64,000 nt of DNA from Mesorhizobium sp. L-8-3 (GCF_016756615.1 NZ_AP023262.1:1734501-1798500), one strand, 5' to 3'; shown: positions 29,019 through 38,521, counted from the first letter of the stretch. Notes: generated by a model from the sequence alone, not told the origin. A program made the numbers and translations.

Positions 29019-30191
29019 TCAGACGGCGTCGTCGAACATATGCGCCTTGATGTTCTCGACATCGAGCGCGGTGAAGCCTTCCGAGAGCTGGTAGCCGTCG
29101 GCGTCGGCCTTCACCTTGGCCTTGTCGAAATCGTTGGCCGGCGCGATCAGATCGTTGGTGCAGACATCCTCGGCTTTCACCGGATTGGTGATCTGGCCGA
29201 TCTTGTGGATCTCGTCGAAGAAGCCCTGCCAGCTCGCCATGTCGTGCCAGCCCCAGCCGTCGCGCTTGTCCATGTCGCCGCGGAAGACGTTGATCTGCTG
29301 CAGGATAGACGTGGTGCCGAGCTGCGGTCCGAGATTCTTGGCGAGCGTGGGGAACTGCTCGAACACGGCTTCGACTGCGGCGCGCGGGTTCTGGTAGCCG
29401 AATTCGAGGCCCATGGCCCAGCCGCGCAGATATTTCTCGAGAAAGGCCTTGCGGTCGGGATCTTCGAGGTCGGCGGTCCGCACGACGAAGGTGTTGGCCG
29501 GCAGCTTCGATTTCTGCACGCCGAGCCAGTAGTCGAATTTGAGGCCGGTCGCGATCCATTCGGCGCGCAGCCCCTCCCAGGACAAAGCGGCATCGCCCTG
29601 GCCGCCGGCAAGCGCGGTGCCCCAGGTCGGCCAGCCGGCCTCGACATATTTCACCTTCTTGATGTCGACGCCCTGGGAGGCGAGCAGCGGATCTGTGATC
29701 GACTGCCAGGCGGCGGAGCCGAGCAGCACCGTCTTGCCCTCCAGCGCCTTCAGGTCGCTCGAGCCCTCACCCTTGCGGAAGGCGAAGCTGAAGGTGTCGC
29801 GTGCGCCCATGTGGAACACCGACGTCAGCTTCATGCCGTTCTGGATGGCGAAGGAGAACACGCCGGGCGACGGGAAGCCCATATCGGCCTGGCCGACATC
29901 GACGAATTTCACCGTGGCGGTGCCGTCCGAGGGGCCGGGCTGCATGTCGGTGGCGAGGTCGCCGAAATAGCCCATCTTCTTGGCGGCCCAATAGGGATAG
30001 TCGTCGAGCACTTCCAGCGTGCCGCGCGGCGAGATCCAGGTGAACTTCTCATAGACCGCGGCTTGCGCCCGGGAGAGATAACCCGAGGCGCCGAGCGCGG
30101 TTGCGGTTACCAGGCCTCCGCCGGTGACCTGCAGGAAATAGCGGCGGTTCATTCCGGCTGTTAGGCCGGCCTTGATGGAGCTTTCGTTCAT
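29019..30191 (-). CDS. ABC transporter substrate-binding protein, nitrate/sulfonate/taurine family
   Basis: About 390 residues. A twin-arginine-like signal (NRRYFLQVTGGGLVTATALG) lies at residues 15-34 with cleavage near SRAQA. The mature protein (FTWISPRGTLEVLDDYPYWA, then MGYFGD) resembles the NMT1/SsuA/TauA class of periplasmic binding proteins. AAGAAGGGAATGCC precedes the ATG at 30191; the frame is open further upstream but without a start of this kind. The genes for permease and ATPase lie immediately upstream in the same direction. Ligand unknown. Confidence 0.87.
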   Translation of the reverse strand: MNESSIKAGLTAGMNRRYFLQVTGGGLVTATALGASGYLSRAQAAVYEKFTWISPRGTLEVLDDYPYWAAKKMGYFGDLATDMQPGPSDGTATVKFVDVGQADMGFPSPGVFSFAIQNGMKLTSVFHMGARDTFSFAFRKGEGSSDLKALEGKTVLLGSAAWQSITDPLLASQGVDIKKVKYVEAGWPTWGTALAGGQGDAALSWEGLRAEWIATGLKFDYWLGVQKSKLPANTFVVRTADLEDPDRKAFLEKYLRGWAMGLEFGYQNPRAAVEAVFEQFPTLAKNLGPQLGTTSILQQINVFRGDMDKRDGWGWHDMASWQGFFDEIHKIGQITNPVKAEDVCTNDLIAPANDFDKAKVKADADGYQLSEGFTALDVENIKAHMFDDAV

Positions 30192-30279
30192 GGCATTCCC
30201 TTCTTGTTGACGGATGTCGCGCCCCGGCGTGCAAATCACTCCGCTCTCGCGCCAGCCTCCCGGAGGCGCGTCCTGCTGG

Positions 30280-31125
30280 TCACGCCTCCCAGCTCGCCCA
30301 CTTCTTCCCGATGAGGAAGAAAAGCACATAGATAAGGATGCCGAGGATCGAGAGGATCAGCACCACGGCGAAGAACTGCGGCATCTGGATCATCGACGAA
30401 TAGGTGGTGAGCCGGTTGCCGAGGCCGAAGCCGCCGCCGACCATCTCCGCGCCCACCGCCGTCAGCAGCCCGAAGATCGCGCCGATCATCAGGCCGACCA
30501 GGATCATCGGCAGCGCCATCGGCGCCCTGATCTTCCAGAAGATCTGCAGCGTGCTGGCGCCATAGGAGCGGGCGAGCGCGATCTTGGCGCTGTCGACCCG
30601 GCGGAAACCGGTGGCGGCGTTGATCATCACCATCGGGCCGGCGGCGAGCGCGACGGCGATGATGCGCGGCGTGTAGCCGAAGCCGAAGCGCAGGATGAGC
30701 AGCGGCACAAGCGCCAGCATCGGCGTCGTCACCAGCAGCAAAATATAGGGCGCGACGATCTTCTCCACGAAGGGGAACTGCGTCACGACCGCCGCCAGCA
30801 CCAGCCCGACCAGCGCGCCGATAGCGAATCCCGACAGAAGCTCGACCAGCGTGTGGCCGAGATGGGGAAGGATCAGCGGGAACTCGGTGACCAGGGCCTC
30901 GGCGATCAAGCTCGGCGGCGGCATGATATATTGCGGCACCTCGAAGAAGCGCAGCGCGAATTCGAGACCGCCGATCACCACCACCGCGACAGCCAGGATC
31001 GCGGCGACCTCGCGAGCCGAATTGACGCCCGGTCCGGTAGAGAAGGCGGAAAGATTGGTCAGGCTGACGTCGTGGCCGTCGCCCGCCTTGGTCTTGTGGA
31101 ACTCCGGAATAGCGTCGCTGCTCAT
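30280..31125 (-). CDS. ABC transporter permease, nitrate/sulfonate/taurine family
   Basis: A 281-residue inner-membrane protein with about six helices and the binding-protein-dependent transport signature near residue 180-200 (ARSYGASTLQIFWKIRAPMA, family EAA-like loop). A hydrophilic N-terminus of about 35 residues precedes the first helix. GAGGAATT lies upstream of the ATG, 14 bases after the ATPase stop, so the two are co-transcribed. It forms the channel for the solute bound by the product of 29019-30191. Confidence 0.9.
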   Translation of the reverse strand: MSSDAIPEFHKTKAGDGHDVSLTNLSAFSTGPGVNSAREVAAILAVAVVVIGGLEFALRFFEVPQYIMPPPSLIAEALVTEFPLILPHLGHTLVELLSGFAIGALVGLVLAAVVTQFPFVEKIVAPYILLLVTTPMLALVPLLILRFGFGYTPRIIAVALAAGPMVMINAATGFRRVDSAKIALARSYGASTLQIFWKIRAPMALPMILVGLMIGAIFGLLTAVGAEMVGGGFGLGNRLTTYSSMIQMPQFFAVVLILSILGILIYVLFFLIGKKWASWEA

Positions 31126-31138
31126 CGCCTGGAATTCC

Positions 31139-31960
31139 TCAATTCACCGTCTCGACCTGGTCGAGTCGACGCGCCCCGGAAGGGCTCGTGCGCCCGCCGA
31201 CGATATCCATCTTGATCGCATTGGTGAGGTCGAAGACCTCTTTGGTGGCCATGATCTCCATCGAGCGCGGCCTCGGGAACGGCACCTCGTATTCCCTGGC
31301 CACGCGGCCCGGCCGCGGCGAAAGCACCACGACCCGGTCGGAGAGGAAGATCGCCTCCTCGATGCTGTGCGTGATGAAGACGATCGTCGTGGGCCGGTCG
31401 AGCCAGATCTCCTCGACCAGCCGGTTCATCTCGTCGCGGGTGAAGCTGTCCAGCGCGCCGAACGGCTCGTCCATCAAGAGGACGGAAGGCTTGAGCGACA
31501 AAGCGCGCACGATCGCGGCGCGCTGCTGCATGCCGCCGGAGAGCTCGCGCGGGAACTTGCCGCCGAAGCCGTCGAGGCCGACCCGTTCGAGGAGATGGGC
31601 GATCCAGTCGCGATCGGGCCGGGTGCCCTTGATCTCGAAGGGGAAATTGATGTTGGCGTCGAGGTTGCGCCACGGCAGGAGGTTGGCCTCCTGGAAGACG
31701 ATGCCGATGTCCGGATGCGGGCCGTCGATGCGCTTGCCGTCGAGCGCGATCTCTCCGGCGCTCAGCCCGTGCAGGCCGGACATCGACCAGAGCAGCGTGG
31801 TCTTGCCGCAGCCGGAGGGGCCGACGATCGACACGATCTCGTTGGCCCGGACATCCAGGCTGCAGCCTTCCAGCGCCGTCAGGTCGCCGGACGCCGTGTG
31901 GTAGACTTTCGTCGCCGCACGGACGGCAAGCTTGGGGACTGTTCCATCGCCCGCGTTCAT
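31139..31960 (-). CDS. ABC transporter ATP-binding protein, nitrate/sulfonate/taurine family
   Basis: About 273 residues with intact motifs: Walker A GPSGCGKTT, Q-loop FQEANLLPW, signature LSGGMQQRAAIVRAL, Walker B VLLMDEPFGALDS, and the switch histidine in VFITHSIEEA. It is the SsuB/TauB/NrtD type. The start is taken as the ATG near 31960 (MNAGDGTVPKLAV); a TTG 17 codons upstream is possible. First gene of the minus-strand operon ATPase-permease-binding protein and divergent from the RpiR regulator. Confidence 0.9.
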   Translation of the reverse strand: MNAGDGTVPKLAVRAATKVYHTASGDLTALEGCSLDVRANEIVSIVGPSGCGKTTLLWSMSGLHGLSAGEIALDGKRIDGPHPDIGIVFQEANLLPWRNLDANINFPFEIKGTRPDRDWIAHLLERVGLDGFGGKFPRELSGGMQQRAAIVRALSLKPSVLLMDEPFGALDSFTRDEMNRLVEEIWLDRPTTIVFITHSIEEAIFLSDRVVVLSPRPGRVAREYEVPFPRPRSMEIMATKEVFDLTNAIKMDIVGGRTSPSGARRLDQVETVN

Positions 31961-32270
31961 ACTCCCCCCTGGAGATTGCGCGACAATCCAGCGGATCGCT
32001 CCTCCCGCCAAAATCAGTCTGTAACTATCCTACTTTTCTGTCAAGGAGCGACCGGCCAGCCAGGTCGAGCTATCGCGCGATGTACCCATCAATCATTTGA
32101 AAAACATGTCTTTTTCGATTCTTGAAAATCATGTAGCTTTCCTACATAGTTTGACCGGCCATATCGTGAGCGCCGCTTGCCCCGGCGTACCGGTCGGCTG
32201 GGACGCGGAGGTCCGGACAATGCTAAGGGAATGCGGTGGATCGACCGACGGCAAAGGATGAAACTTCTTC
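31961..32270. other. divergent promoter region between ABC importer and RpiR genes
   Basis: This region is AT-richer than its surroundings (for example TTTTTCGATTCTTGAAAATCA near 32110) and has no gene. It should hold the promoters of the importer operon and rpiR-type gene, and the regulator's sites. No unambiguous operator was found. Confidence 0.45.
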
Positions 32271-33209
32271 ATGAGCGAGGCTGACGAGGGACGGCGCAGC
32301 GCCGAGGACTATGAGACGCCGGGTCATGGCGGGCGCATCCCCGACATCATCTCGCTGGTGAAGGATTCCTATGCGGACCTGCGGCCGGCCGAGCGCCGCG
32401 TGGCCGATGTCGTTCTCGACGACGTGAAATTCGCGGTCGACGCCTCCAATGCCGCACTCGCCGAAAAGGCCGGCGTCAGCGAGCCGACCGTCACACGCTT
32501 CTGCCGCGCCATCGGATGCGACGGGGTGCGCGACTTCAAGCTCAAGCTCGCGCAGAGCCTCGTCGTCGGGCAGCTCTATCTGAGCAAGCCGCCCGCGCCG
32601 AGCCCCGACAACGGCATGCCGTTCTGGGGCGCCGTCTTCGGCGAAGCGCGCAGGGCGCTCGACGAGGCGGAGCGGCAGCTCGATCCGGCCGAGCTCGCCG
32701 AGGCCTCGGAGCTCATTGCCAAGGCGCGCCAGGTCACCGTGTTCGGCCTCGGCGGATCCTCCTCGGCGCTGGCGCAGGAGACCCAGTACCGGCTGTTCCG
32801 CTACGGCGTCACCGTCAGCGCCCACAGCGACCCCTATCTCATGCGCATGACGGCATCGACGCTGAAGCCGAACGACCTCGTCATCGCGATCTCGGCGACG
32901 GGGCGCACACGCGAGGTGATCGAGGCGGTCGAGCTCGCCAAGCACTATCGCGCCAATGCCATCTGCGTTACGGCGCCCGACACGGACCTTTCGCGCATCT
33001 GCGACGTCAGGCTGACGGTCGCCGTTCCCGAATATCCCGATACGCTCAAGCCGACTGCCTCACGCTTCGCCTTCCTGGCTGTCATCGATCTCATGGCGGT
33101 CGCCGCCGGCTACAGGCTCGACGCACCGGCCCGCGAGACGCTGCGCCGGATAAAATACACGATCCAGCTCCACCGCGCGGGCAAGGAGATGGAACCCCTC
33201 GGGGACTGA
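32271..33209 (+). CDS. MurR/RpiR-family transcriptional regulator
   Basis: A 312-residue regulator with an N-terminal RpiR helix-turn-helix (ERRVADVVLDDVKFAVDASN, then AGVSEPTVTRFCRAIG, about residues 40-95) and a C-terminal SIS sugar-phosphate binding domain (VTVFGLGGSSSALAQETQYR, then AISATGRTREVIEA). These proteins usually sense phosphosugars or related metabolites. Its divergence from the ABC importer operon suggests it regulates the importer, oxidoreductase and perhaps the amidase. The monooxygenase gene follows 139 bases downstream. Confidence 0.92.
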   Translation: MSEADEGRRSAEDYETPGHGGRIPDIISLVKDSYADLRPAERRVADVVLDDVKFAVDASNAALAEKAGVSEPTVTRFCRAIGCDGVRDFKLKLAQSLVVGQLYLSKPPAPSPDNGMPFWGAVFGEARRALDEAERQLDPAELAEASELIAKARQVTVFGLGGSSSALAQETQYRLFRYGVTVSAHSDPYLMRMTASTLKPNDLVIAISATGRTREVIEAVELAKHYRANAICVTAPDTDLSRICDVRLTVAVPEYPDTLKPTASRFAFLAVIDLMAVAAGYRLDAPARETLRRIKYTIQLHRAGKEMEPLGD

Positions 33210-33214
33210 TACCG

Positions 33215-33300
33215 ATGGCCGGCGCGGCCTCAGCGGGTCGCCCGGCTTCACGCCTGCGGGCGTGGCCTGGTTGCGCGCACCAACGGTCGAGACAACTGGA
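33215..33300. repeat. partial dispersed GC-rich repeat
   Basis: GATGGCCGGCGCGGCCTC, CGGCTTCACGCCTGCGGGCG and GGTTGCGCGCACCAACGGTC resemble the family seen at 16437, 17570 and 51590, placed directly after the RpiR stop. Confidence 0.4.
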
Positions 33301-33348
33301 ACGAAATCTCTGGCCGCGGTGCGGCCGTGCGAATGAAGAGGGGGAGAC

Positions 33349-35115
33349 ATGTCCGACACCGCACCGACCAGACAGGCGAGCGCCTGGCTCGCAGCCTTCG
33401 CCGCCGCGCTCGATGCGCGCGACACGGCAGCGGCAGCGGATCTCTTCCTCGACGACTGCTACTGGCGCGACCTGCTCGCCTTCACCTGGAACATTCGAAC
33501 CATGGAAGGCCAGGCGGCCATCATCGAGATGCTGAAGGCGACGCTGGACGGGAGACGGCCCTCCGCCTGGAGCCTTTCCCGCGAGGCGACCGTGGAGAAC
33601 AGCGGCGTCGAGGCGGGGTTCACCTTCGAGACTGCGGTGGCGCGCGGCGAGGGGATTCTCAGGCTTCGCGACGGCAAATGCCGCACGCTGTTCACAGCGG
33701 TAAGCGAGCTCAAGGGGCATGAGGAAAAGAAAGGCGCCGGGCGGCCGCTCGGCGTCAGGCACGGAGCCGACCGCGGCCGGGAAACCTGGTCGGAGCGCCG
33801 TCGTCGCGAGGAGGCCGCGCTCGGCTCGACCGAGCAGCCCTACTGCCTGATCGTCGGCGGCGGCCAGGGCGGCCTGGCGCTCGGCGCAAGGCTGCGGCAG
33901 CTCGGCGTGCCGGCCATCATCTTGGAGAAGAATGCCCGCGCCGGCGATTCCTGGCGCAACCGCTATCGTTCGCTCGTGCTGCACGATCCGGTCTGGTACG
34001 ACCATCTGCCCTATATGCCCTTTCCCGAGCATTGGCCGGTCTTCACGCCCAAGGACAAGATGGGCGACTGGCTGGAAATGTATGCGCGGGTGATGGAGCT
34101 CAATTGCTGGACCTCGTCCACCTGCCTTTCCGCCGCCTATGACGATGGCGAGAAGAGCTGGACCGTCGAGGTCGACCGCGCCGGCGAACGCGTGGTGCTG
34201 AAGCCGAAACATCTCGTCTTTGCCACTGGGGCCTATGGACCGCCGAGGATGATCGACCTGCCAGGCGCCGACGTTTTCGAGGGCGAGCTCCTGCATTCCA
34301 GCCAGTATGCCGACGGGCGGCGTTTCCGCGGCAAAGCCTGTGCCGTCATCGGCGCGGCGAGCTCGGGCCACGACGTCAGCGTCGACCTCTGGGAGAGCGG
34401 CGCCGACGTCACCATGATCCAGCGCTCGCCGACGACCGTGGTGAAGTCGGACACGCTGATGGAGCTGGGCTTCGAGATCTATTCCGAGCAGGCGCTCGCC
34501 CGCGGCATCGGCACCGACAAGGCTGATATGATGGTCGCCTCGACGCCCTTCGCCTTGCTTCCTGAAAGCCAGAAAGCGCTCTACGACAGGATCAGGGTTC
34601 GCGACGCCGACTTCTACGACCGCCTGCGCCAATCCGGCTTCGCTATCGATTTCGGTGACGACGAGACCGGGCTGATGATGAAGGCTTACCGGACGGGATC
34701 TGGCTACTATATCGATGTCGGCGCTTCGGAACTGATCATCGCCGGCGAGATTACGGTGCGCAGCGGCGTGGCCGTCGAGCGGCTGACGCCGAAGGGTATC
34801 CAGTTCGACGACGGCTCCGAACTCGCGGCCGACGTGATCATCTCTTGCACGGGCTACCAGTCGATGCACGAGACGGTGGCGGCGATCGTTTCGCGCGAGG
34901 TGGCCGACAAGGTCGGGCCGTGCTGGGGCCTCGGCTCGGGCGTGCGCAACGATCCCGGCCCGTGGCTGGGCGAACTGCGCAACATGTGGAAGCCGACGGC
35001 GCAGGACGCGCTCTGGTTCCAAGGCGGCAACCTCGCGCTGTCACGCTTCTATTCGAAATTCGTCGCCCTGCAGCTCAAGGCGCGCATGGAGGGGATTGCT
35101 ACTCCGGTTTATTGA
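33349..35115 (+). CDS. flavin-containing monooxygenase with N-terminal NTF2/SnoaL-like domain
   Basis: A 588-residue two-domain protein. Residues about 8-130 look like a SnoaL/NTF2-type small barrel (ASAWLAAFAAALDARDTAAA, then CYWRDLLAFTWNIRTMEG). From about 168 the FMO fold begins: FAD site IVGGGQGGLALGARLRQLG, the FMO fingerprint FEGELLHSSQY (FxGxxxHxxxY), and the NADPH site VIGAASSGHDVS. It uses NADPH and oxygen to oxidise a soft nucleophile or carbonyl. GGGGGAGAC lies before the ATG. It follows the RpiR gene and may belong to the same regulon. Substrate unknown; the first domain could help bind substrate or be a second catalytic unit. Confidence 0.88.
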   Translation: MSDTAPTRQASAWLAAFAAALDARDTAAAADLFLDDCYWRDLLAFTWNIRTMEGQAAIIEMLKATLDGRRPSAWSLSREATVENSGVEAGFTFETAVARGEGILRLRDGKCRTLFTAVSELKGHEEKKGAGRPLGVRHGADRGRETWSERRRREEAALGSTEQPYCLIVGGGQGGLALGARLRQLGVPAIILEKNARAGDSWRNRYRSLVLHDPVWYDHLPYMPFPEHWPVFTPKDKMGDWLEMYARVMELNCWTSSTCLSAAYDDGEKSWTVEVDRAGERVVLKPKHLVFATGAYGPPRMIDLPGADVFEGELLHSSQYADGRRFRGKACAVIGAASSGHDVSVDLWESGADVTMIQRSPTTVVKSDTLMELGFEIYSEQALARGIGTDKADMMVASTPFALLPESQKALYDRIRVRDADFYDRLRQSGFAIDFGDDETGLMMKAYRTGSGYYIDVGASELIIAGEITVRSGVAVERLTPKGIQFDDGSELAADVIISCTGYQSMHETVAAIVSREVADKVGPCWGLGSGVRNDPGPWLGELRNMWKPTAQDALWFQGGNLALSRFYSKFVALQLKARMEGIATPVY

Positions 35116-35517
35116 TCGGGGGGCATGAGCGTGGTGCGTCCTTCGAGGCTCGCCCTCGCAGGGGCTGCGTCTCTTGAGGCGACGTGTTGCGGGCTCGCGC
35201 CTCAGGATGAGGAAAGTTGGCGCTACCTAAACACGGTGCTTGGGCTCGAAGAGCTGGGTCCTAGACACTGGGATGACGGAGACGCGGGGGATGACGGAGA
35301 CCCGGGCGATTATTCTCCTCCGGGGACTCCGGTGCAGCGAGCCTCATGCCGGCCCTTCCGAAGGCTGCATCAAGACATCTTCGAGCCTATGCACCGTTAA
35401 TAGGTAGCGCCGACCTTCCTCATCCTGAGGTGCGAGCCCGCAATATGTCACCGCGAAAGGCGCATCCTTTGAGAGGGCGAGCCTCGAAGGACGCACCCCG
35501 CCAAGATGCCGGCCCGG
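35116..35517. repeat. inverted pair of rhizobial palindromic intergenic repeats
   Basis: The left arm (about 35128-35212) has GGTGCGTCCTTCGAGGCTCG and GCGCCTCAGGATGAGGA; the right arm (about 35414-35515) is the inverse, TCCTCATCCTGAGGTGCGAG, then GAGCCTCGAAGGACGCACCC and GATGCCGGC. The arms flank about 200 bases with no gene. Same element family as 25787-26111. Confidence 0.75.
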
Positions 35518-36750
35518 TCACCTCTGCCCGCCGCAGCCGAAATGATTGCAGACCACGTCGACATGGGTGCGGTGAGCCTGCGGCTCGTAGCGTTCCGCCT
35601 CCGCGCCGGCCGCTTCGTTCGGCCACCAGACGCCGCCGGCGACGATGCCGTCGGACGTCAGCCTCTCCTTGGCCACCAGCTTGGCGCCGCCCGAATCGAC
35701 GAAGCTGAAGCGGCCCGGCTGCAGCCGCAGCACCGCGACGTCGGCAGGCGCGCCGACCGCGAGCCGGCCGAGTTCCGGCCGGGCGATCACTTCGGCCGGG
35801 CGCTGGGTCGCGGCGCGGATGATATCCGTGAAGGGCATGCCGAGCGCCAGCAGCTTCGACATGCACACGAGAATGTCGAAGGCCGGGCCGTCGACGCAGT
35901 AGAGATGGACGTCGCTGCTGATGACATCGGGGGCCAGTCCGTCGCGCAGCATCGCCCGCGCCACCTCGAAATCGAACGAACCCATGCCGTGGCCGATGTC
36001 GAAGACGACGCCGCGCTCGCGCGCCAGGCGCATGTCGGGGCGCACGGCGCCCGATGCGAAGACCGGCGCATTGGGGAACGGGCGGAAGCAATGGGTGAGG
36101 ATGTCGCCCCGGCGCAGCCGGGGCAGCACTTCCGAGCGTCCGGGAGGCGGCTCGTCGATATGGGCCATCAGCGGCAGTCCCACCCTGTCGGCCGCCTCGA
36201 GCGCGAGGTCGACCGGGGCGATGCCGCTGGTACCGCCGGCGATGCGGCCGGAGCGGACCTTGACGCCGACGACCACGTCCTCATGGGCGCGCACCGCCGC
36301 CACCACCTCACGCGGATCGCATAGCCTCAGGTCGCCGCATTCGCCGACCATGACCGTGCGCGAGAAACCGAAGATGCCGGCGAAGGAGATGTTCATATAG
36401 GCCAGAATGCGGACCTTCGACCGTTCCATGACATGGCGGCGGAAGCCGAGGAAGTTGCCGGCGCCGGCGCTGCCTGCGTCGATGAATGTGGTCGTTCCGC
36501 TCCTGGCGGCCAGCCGGTCGGCGTCGACGCCGAGCGAGGTGCCGCCCCAATAGACGTGGCTGTGAAGGTCGATCAGCCCCGGCGTCACGACGGCGCCGCA
36601 GGCATCGATCACGCGCGCCGCGCAGTCTGGCGGGATATCGGCATCGATGGCGGCGACGCGAGTGCCGGAGATTGCGACGTCGCGCGGCGCGTCGAGGCCG
36701 GAGGCGGGGTCGACGACACGCCCGCCCTTCAGGAGGAGTTCATACTGCAT
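35518..36750 (-). CDS. amidohydrolase/deacetylase family metallohydrolase
   Basis: A 410-residue amidohydrolase (dihydroorotase-like subfamily). Metal ligands are visible: GLIDLHSHVYWG (HxH), a probable carboxylated lysine in VVGVKVR, histidines in LMAHIDEP and ILTHCFRP, and the aspartate in ISSDVH. The sequence resembles proteins annotated as amidohydrolase/deacetylase of the EF_0837/AHA_3915 type, which remove acyl groups from small amides. A RidA-family gene lies 46 bases upstream in the same direction, which suggests that the pathway forms enamine/imine intermediates. Its 3' end directly abuts a repeat arm. Confidence 0.85.
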   Translation of the reverse strand: MQYELLLKGGRVVDPASGLDAPRDVAISGTRVAAIDADIPPDCAARVIDACGAVVTPGLIDLHSHVYWGGTSLGVDADRLAARSGTTTFIDAGSAGAGNFLGFRRHVMERSKVRILAYMNISFAGIFGFSRTVMVGECGDLRLCDPREVVAAVRAHEDVVVGVKVRSGRIAGGTSGIAPVDLALEAADRVGLPLMAHIDEPPPGRSEVLPRLRRGDILTHCFRPFPNAPVFASGAVRPDMRLARERGVVFDIGHGMGSFDFEVARAMLRDGLAPDVISSDVHLYCVDGPAFDILVCMSKLLALGMPFTDIIRAATQRPAEVIARPELGRLAVGAPADVAVLRLQPGRFSFVDSGGAKLVAKERLTSDGIVAGGVWWPNEAAGAEAERYEPQAHRTHVDVVCNHFGCGGQR

Positions 36751-36796
36751 GGCCCGGTTTCCTCCCTCATAATGTCGGCGGCGGCTGTGCCGCGTC

Positions 36797-37168
36797 TCAG
36801 GCCCGGAGCGGCTTGTAGGCGACCGCCTCGATCTCGATCCTGATGTCGATCATCAGCCGTGACTCGACGGTCGTGCGCGCCGGCGGGTTGTCTGGAAAAT
36901 ATCTGGCATAGACGGCGTTGAAGGCGCCGAAGTCGCGCGCGTCCTCCAGGATGACGGTGGTCTTCACGATGTCGTCCATCGTGCAGCCGGCGAGCGACAG
37001 CGTGGCCGCGACATTGTCGAGCACCTGTTCGGTCTGCTCGATGATGCCGCCTTTCACCACGACCCCGTTGCCATCGACAGGAACCTGGCCGGAGACATAG
37101 ACGAAATCGCCTGCCCTCACCGCCGGCGACAGCGGCACGTGGGAGGTTCCGAAACACTGCCTGGGCAC
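36797..37168 (-). CDS. RidA-family (YjgF/YER057c/UK114) protein
   Basis: About 123 residues. The family core FVYVSGQVPVDGNG and the arginine-containing PPARTTVESRLM (catalytic Arg of deaminating RidA proteins) are present. These trimeric proteins hydrolyse reactive enamine/imine intermediates to ketones. The start is the GTG at 37168, six bases after GAGAGGAGG; an in-frame GTG seven codons upstream would place that ribosome site inside the coding sequence. It precedes the amidohydrolase gene in an apparent two-gene operon, and faces an SDR gene. Confidence 0.87.
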   Translation of the reverse strand: MPRQCFGTSHVPLSPAVRAGDFVYVSGQVPVDGNGVVVKGGIIEQTEQVLDNVAATLSLAGCTMDDIVKTTVILEDARDFGAFNAVYARYFPDNPPARTTVESRLMIDIRIEIEAVAYKPLRA

Positions 37169-37445
37169 GGTCTGCCTCCTCTCGAACACTCGATCCTGTG
37201 TCGTGGGGCGTATCGCCGGAAACCGCCGAGGCCGGCATCGTCTTCGACGCCGATCCCCACGGTCCCCTCTCTCGGCTGCAGCCCCTCGCGCCTTTCCCTT
37301 GCCGGCAATCTATGTCAGTTCGAGGCGCCCGTCATGGTGCATTGTTGGAAAGCAACAAATTTTTGATCGCCATGTTGCTTTATTACACGGCCACCAGCAT
37401 CCTGTATCGGCGGCGACCCGGCGGCGCAGCAGGGGAGGAACGGGC

Positions 37446-38201
37446 ATGATCGATTTCGGCGGGCAAAGCGTGATCGTCACCGGTGCCGGCGGCGGAGTGG
37501 GAAGCGCGCTCGTCAAGGTGCTGGCGGATTGCGGAGCGCGTGTGGTGGCCTGTGATCGGAAAGGCGTGGACCTCTCGGCCGACGGCATCGCCGAGGCCAG
37601 CCACTTCGACCTTCTCGAGGACGCCGCCGTCGCCGATTTCGCCGCGCGGACCCTCAGCGCGGGCGTGCCCGCCGCCGTGATCTCCAATGCCGGCTGGACG
37701 CGCGCCGAGACGCTGGCCGCCGTGACGCCGGAGGCGCTCGATCGCGAGGTCGACCTGAATTTCCGAAGTGCCGCACTCCTGTCGCAGGCCTTCCTGCCCG
37801 CCATGCGCAACCAGCCGTCGGGCGCTGCCTTCGTCTTCGTGACGTCGGTCAATGCGATGTTCCATTGCGGCAACCCCGCCTATTCCGCGGCGAAGGCCGC
37901 GTTGACCGCCTGGATGCGGGCGATCGCGACTGAGGAAGGACGCAACGGCATCCGGGCCAATGCCGTGGTTCCCGGCTCGATCCGGACCGGCGCCTGGGAC
38001 CATCGCATCGCCCAGAAGCCGGAGATCCTTGGCGCCGTCAGCGGTCTCTATCCGCTCGGCCGGCTGGTGGAGCCGGCGGAGGTCGCCAGGGCGGCGGCGT
38101 TCCTCGCTTCGCCTGCGGCAAGCGGGATCACCGGCGCTGCGCTTACCGTCGATGCCGGGCTGACGGCAGGCAATCTTCCGTTCCTGGAGCAGATTTCCTG
38201 A
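37446..38201 (+). CDS. SDR-family oxidoreductase
   Basis: A 251-residue classical short-chain dehydrogenase: TGAGGGVG nucleotide loop (residues about 12-19), NAG (SNAGWT), the catalytic Ser-Tyr-Lys as VTSVN then YSAAKAAL, and the PGSIRT segment after the active site. It interconverts an alcohol and a ketone with NAD(P). GGGGAGGAACGGGC precedes the ATG. It is divergent from the RidA-amidohydrolase pair by 277 bases and may share its regulation. Substrate unknown. Confidence 0.9.
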   Translation: MIDFGGQSVIVTGAGGGVGSALVKVLADCGARVVACDRKGVDLSADGIAEASHFDLLEDAAVADFAARTLSAGVPAAVISNAGWTRAETLAAVTPEALDREVDLNFRSAALLSQAFLPAMRNQPSGAAFVFVTSVNAMFHCGNPAYSAAKAALTAWMRAIATEEGRNGIRANAVVPGSIRTGAWDHRIAQKPEILGAVSGLYPLGRLVEPAEVARAAAFLASPAASGITGAALTVDAGLTAGNLPFLEQIS

Positions 38202-38521
38202 ACACGCGGCACTCCAGGGTGTCGTCCAAATAGCCAAATCGCTTCGACCAGAATTGGCGAGGGGATGGCGGTGCGGCCGCACCCGGGTTGCCCCCCACTG
38301 TCTGCCGGACATCTCTCCCCGCAACCGGGGAGAGAGAGGCTTGCTCCCCGGATTTCGCCAATCGGAAACCTCAGCCATCGGAGAAGGCGCGGACCCGATC
38401 CGCTCTCTCCCCGGCTGCGGAGGTGAGCAGCCGGGACGCTGCGAAGCGGCGGGGACCCGGCCGGGCGTCCGGCAGGACGGTGAGGGCGACACAGGGCGAA
38501 GCGGTCATTTTCCGATGCCTG
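38202..38521. repeat. gene-free gap with palindromic repeat sequence
   Basis: CTCTCTCCCCGCAACCGGGG followed by AGAGAG forms a hairpin (about 38315-38338), and the surrounding GC-rich stretches resemble rhizobial intergenic repeats. No gene was seen in the 320 bases. Confidence 0.5.

Noticed and set aside
37203..38201. Longer start for the SDR gene
   Set aside because: The ATG at 37446 has a strong ribosome site and gives the normal SDR N-terminus; the extra 81 residues are Arg/Pro-rich noise.
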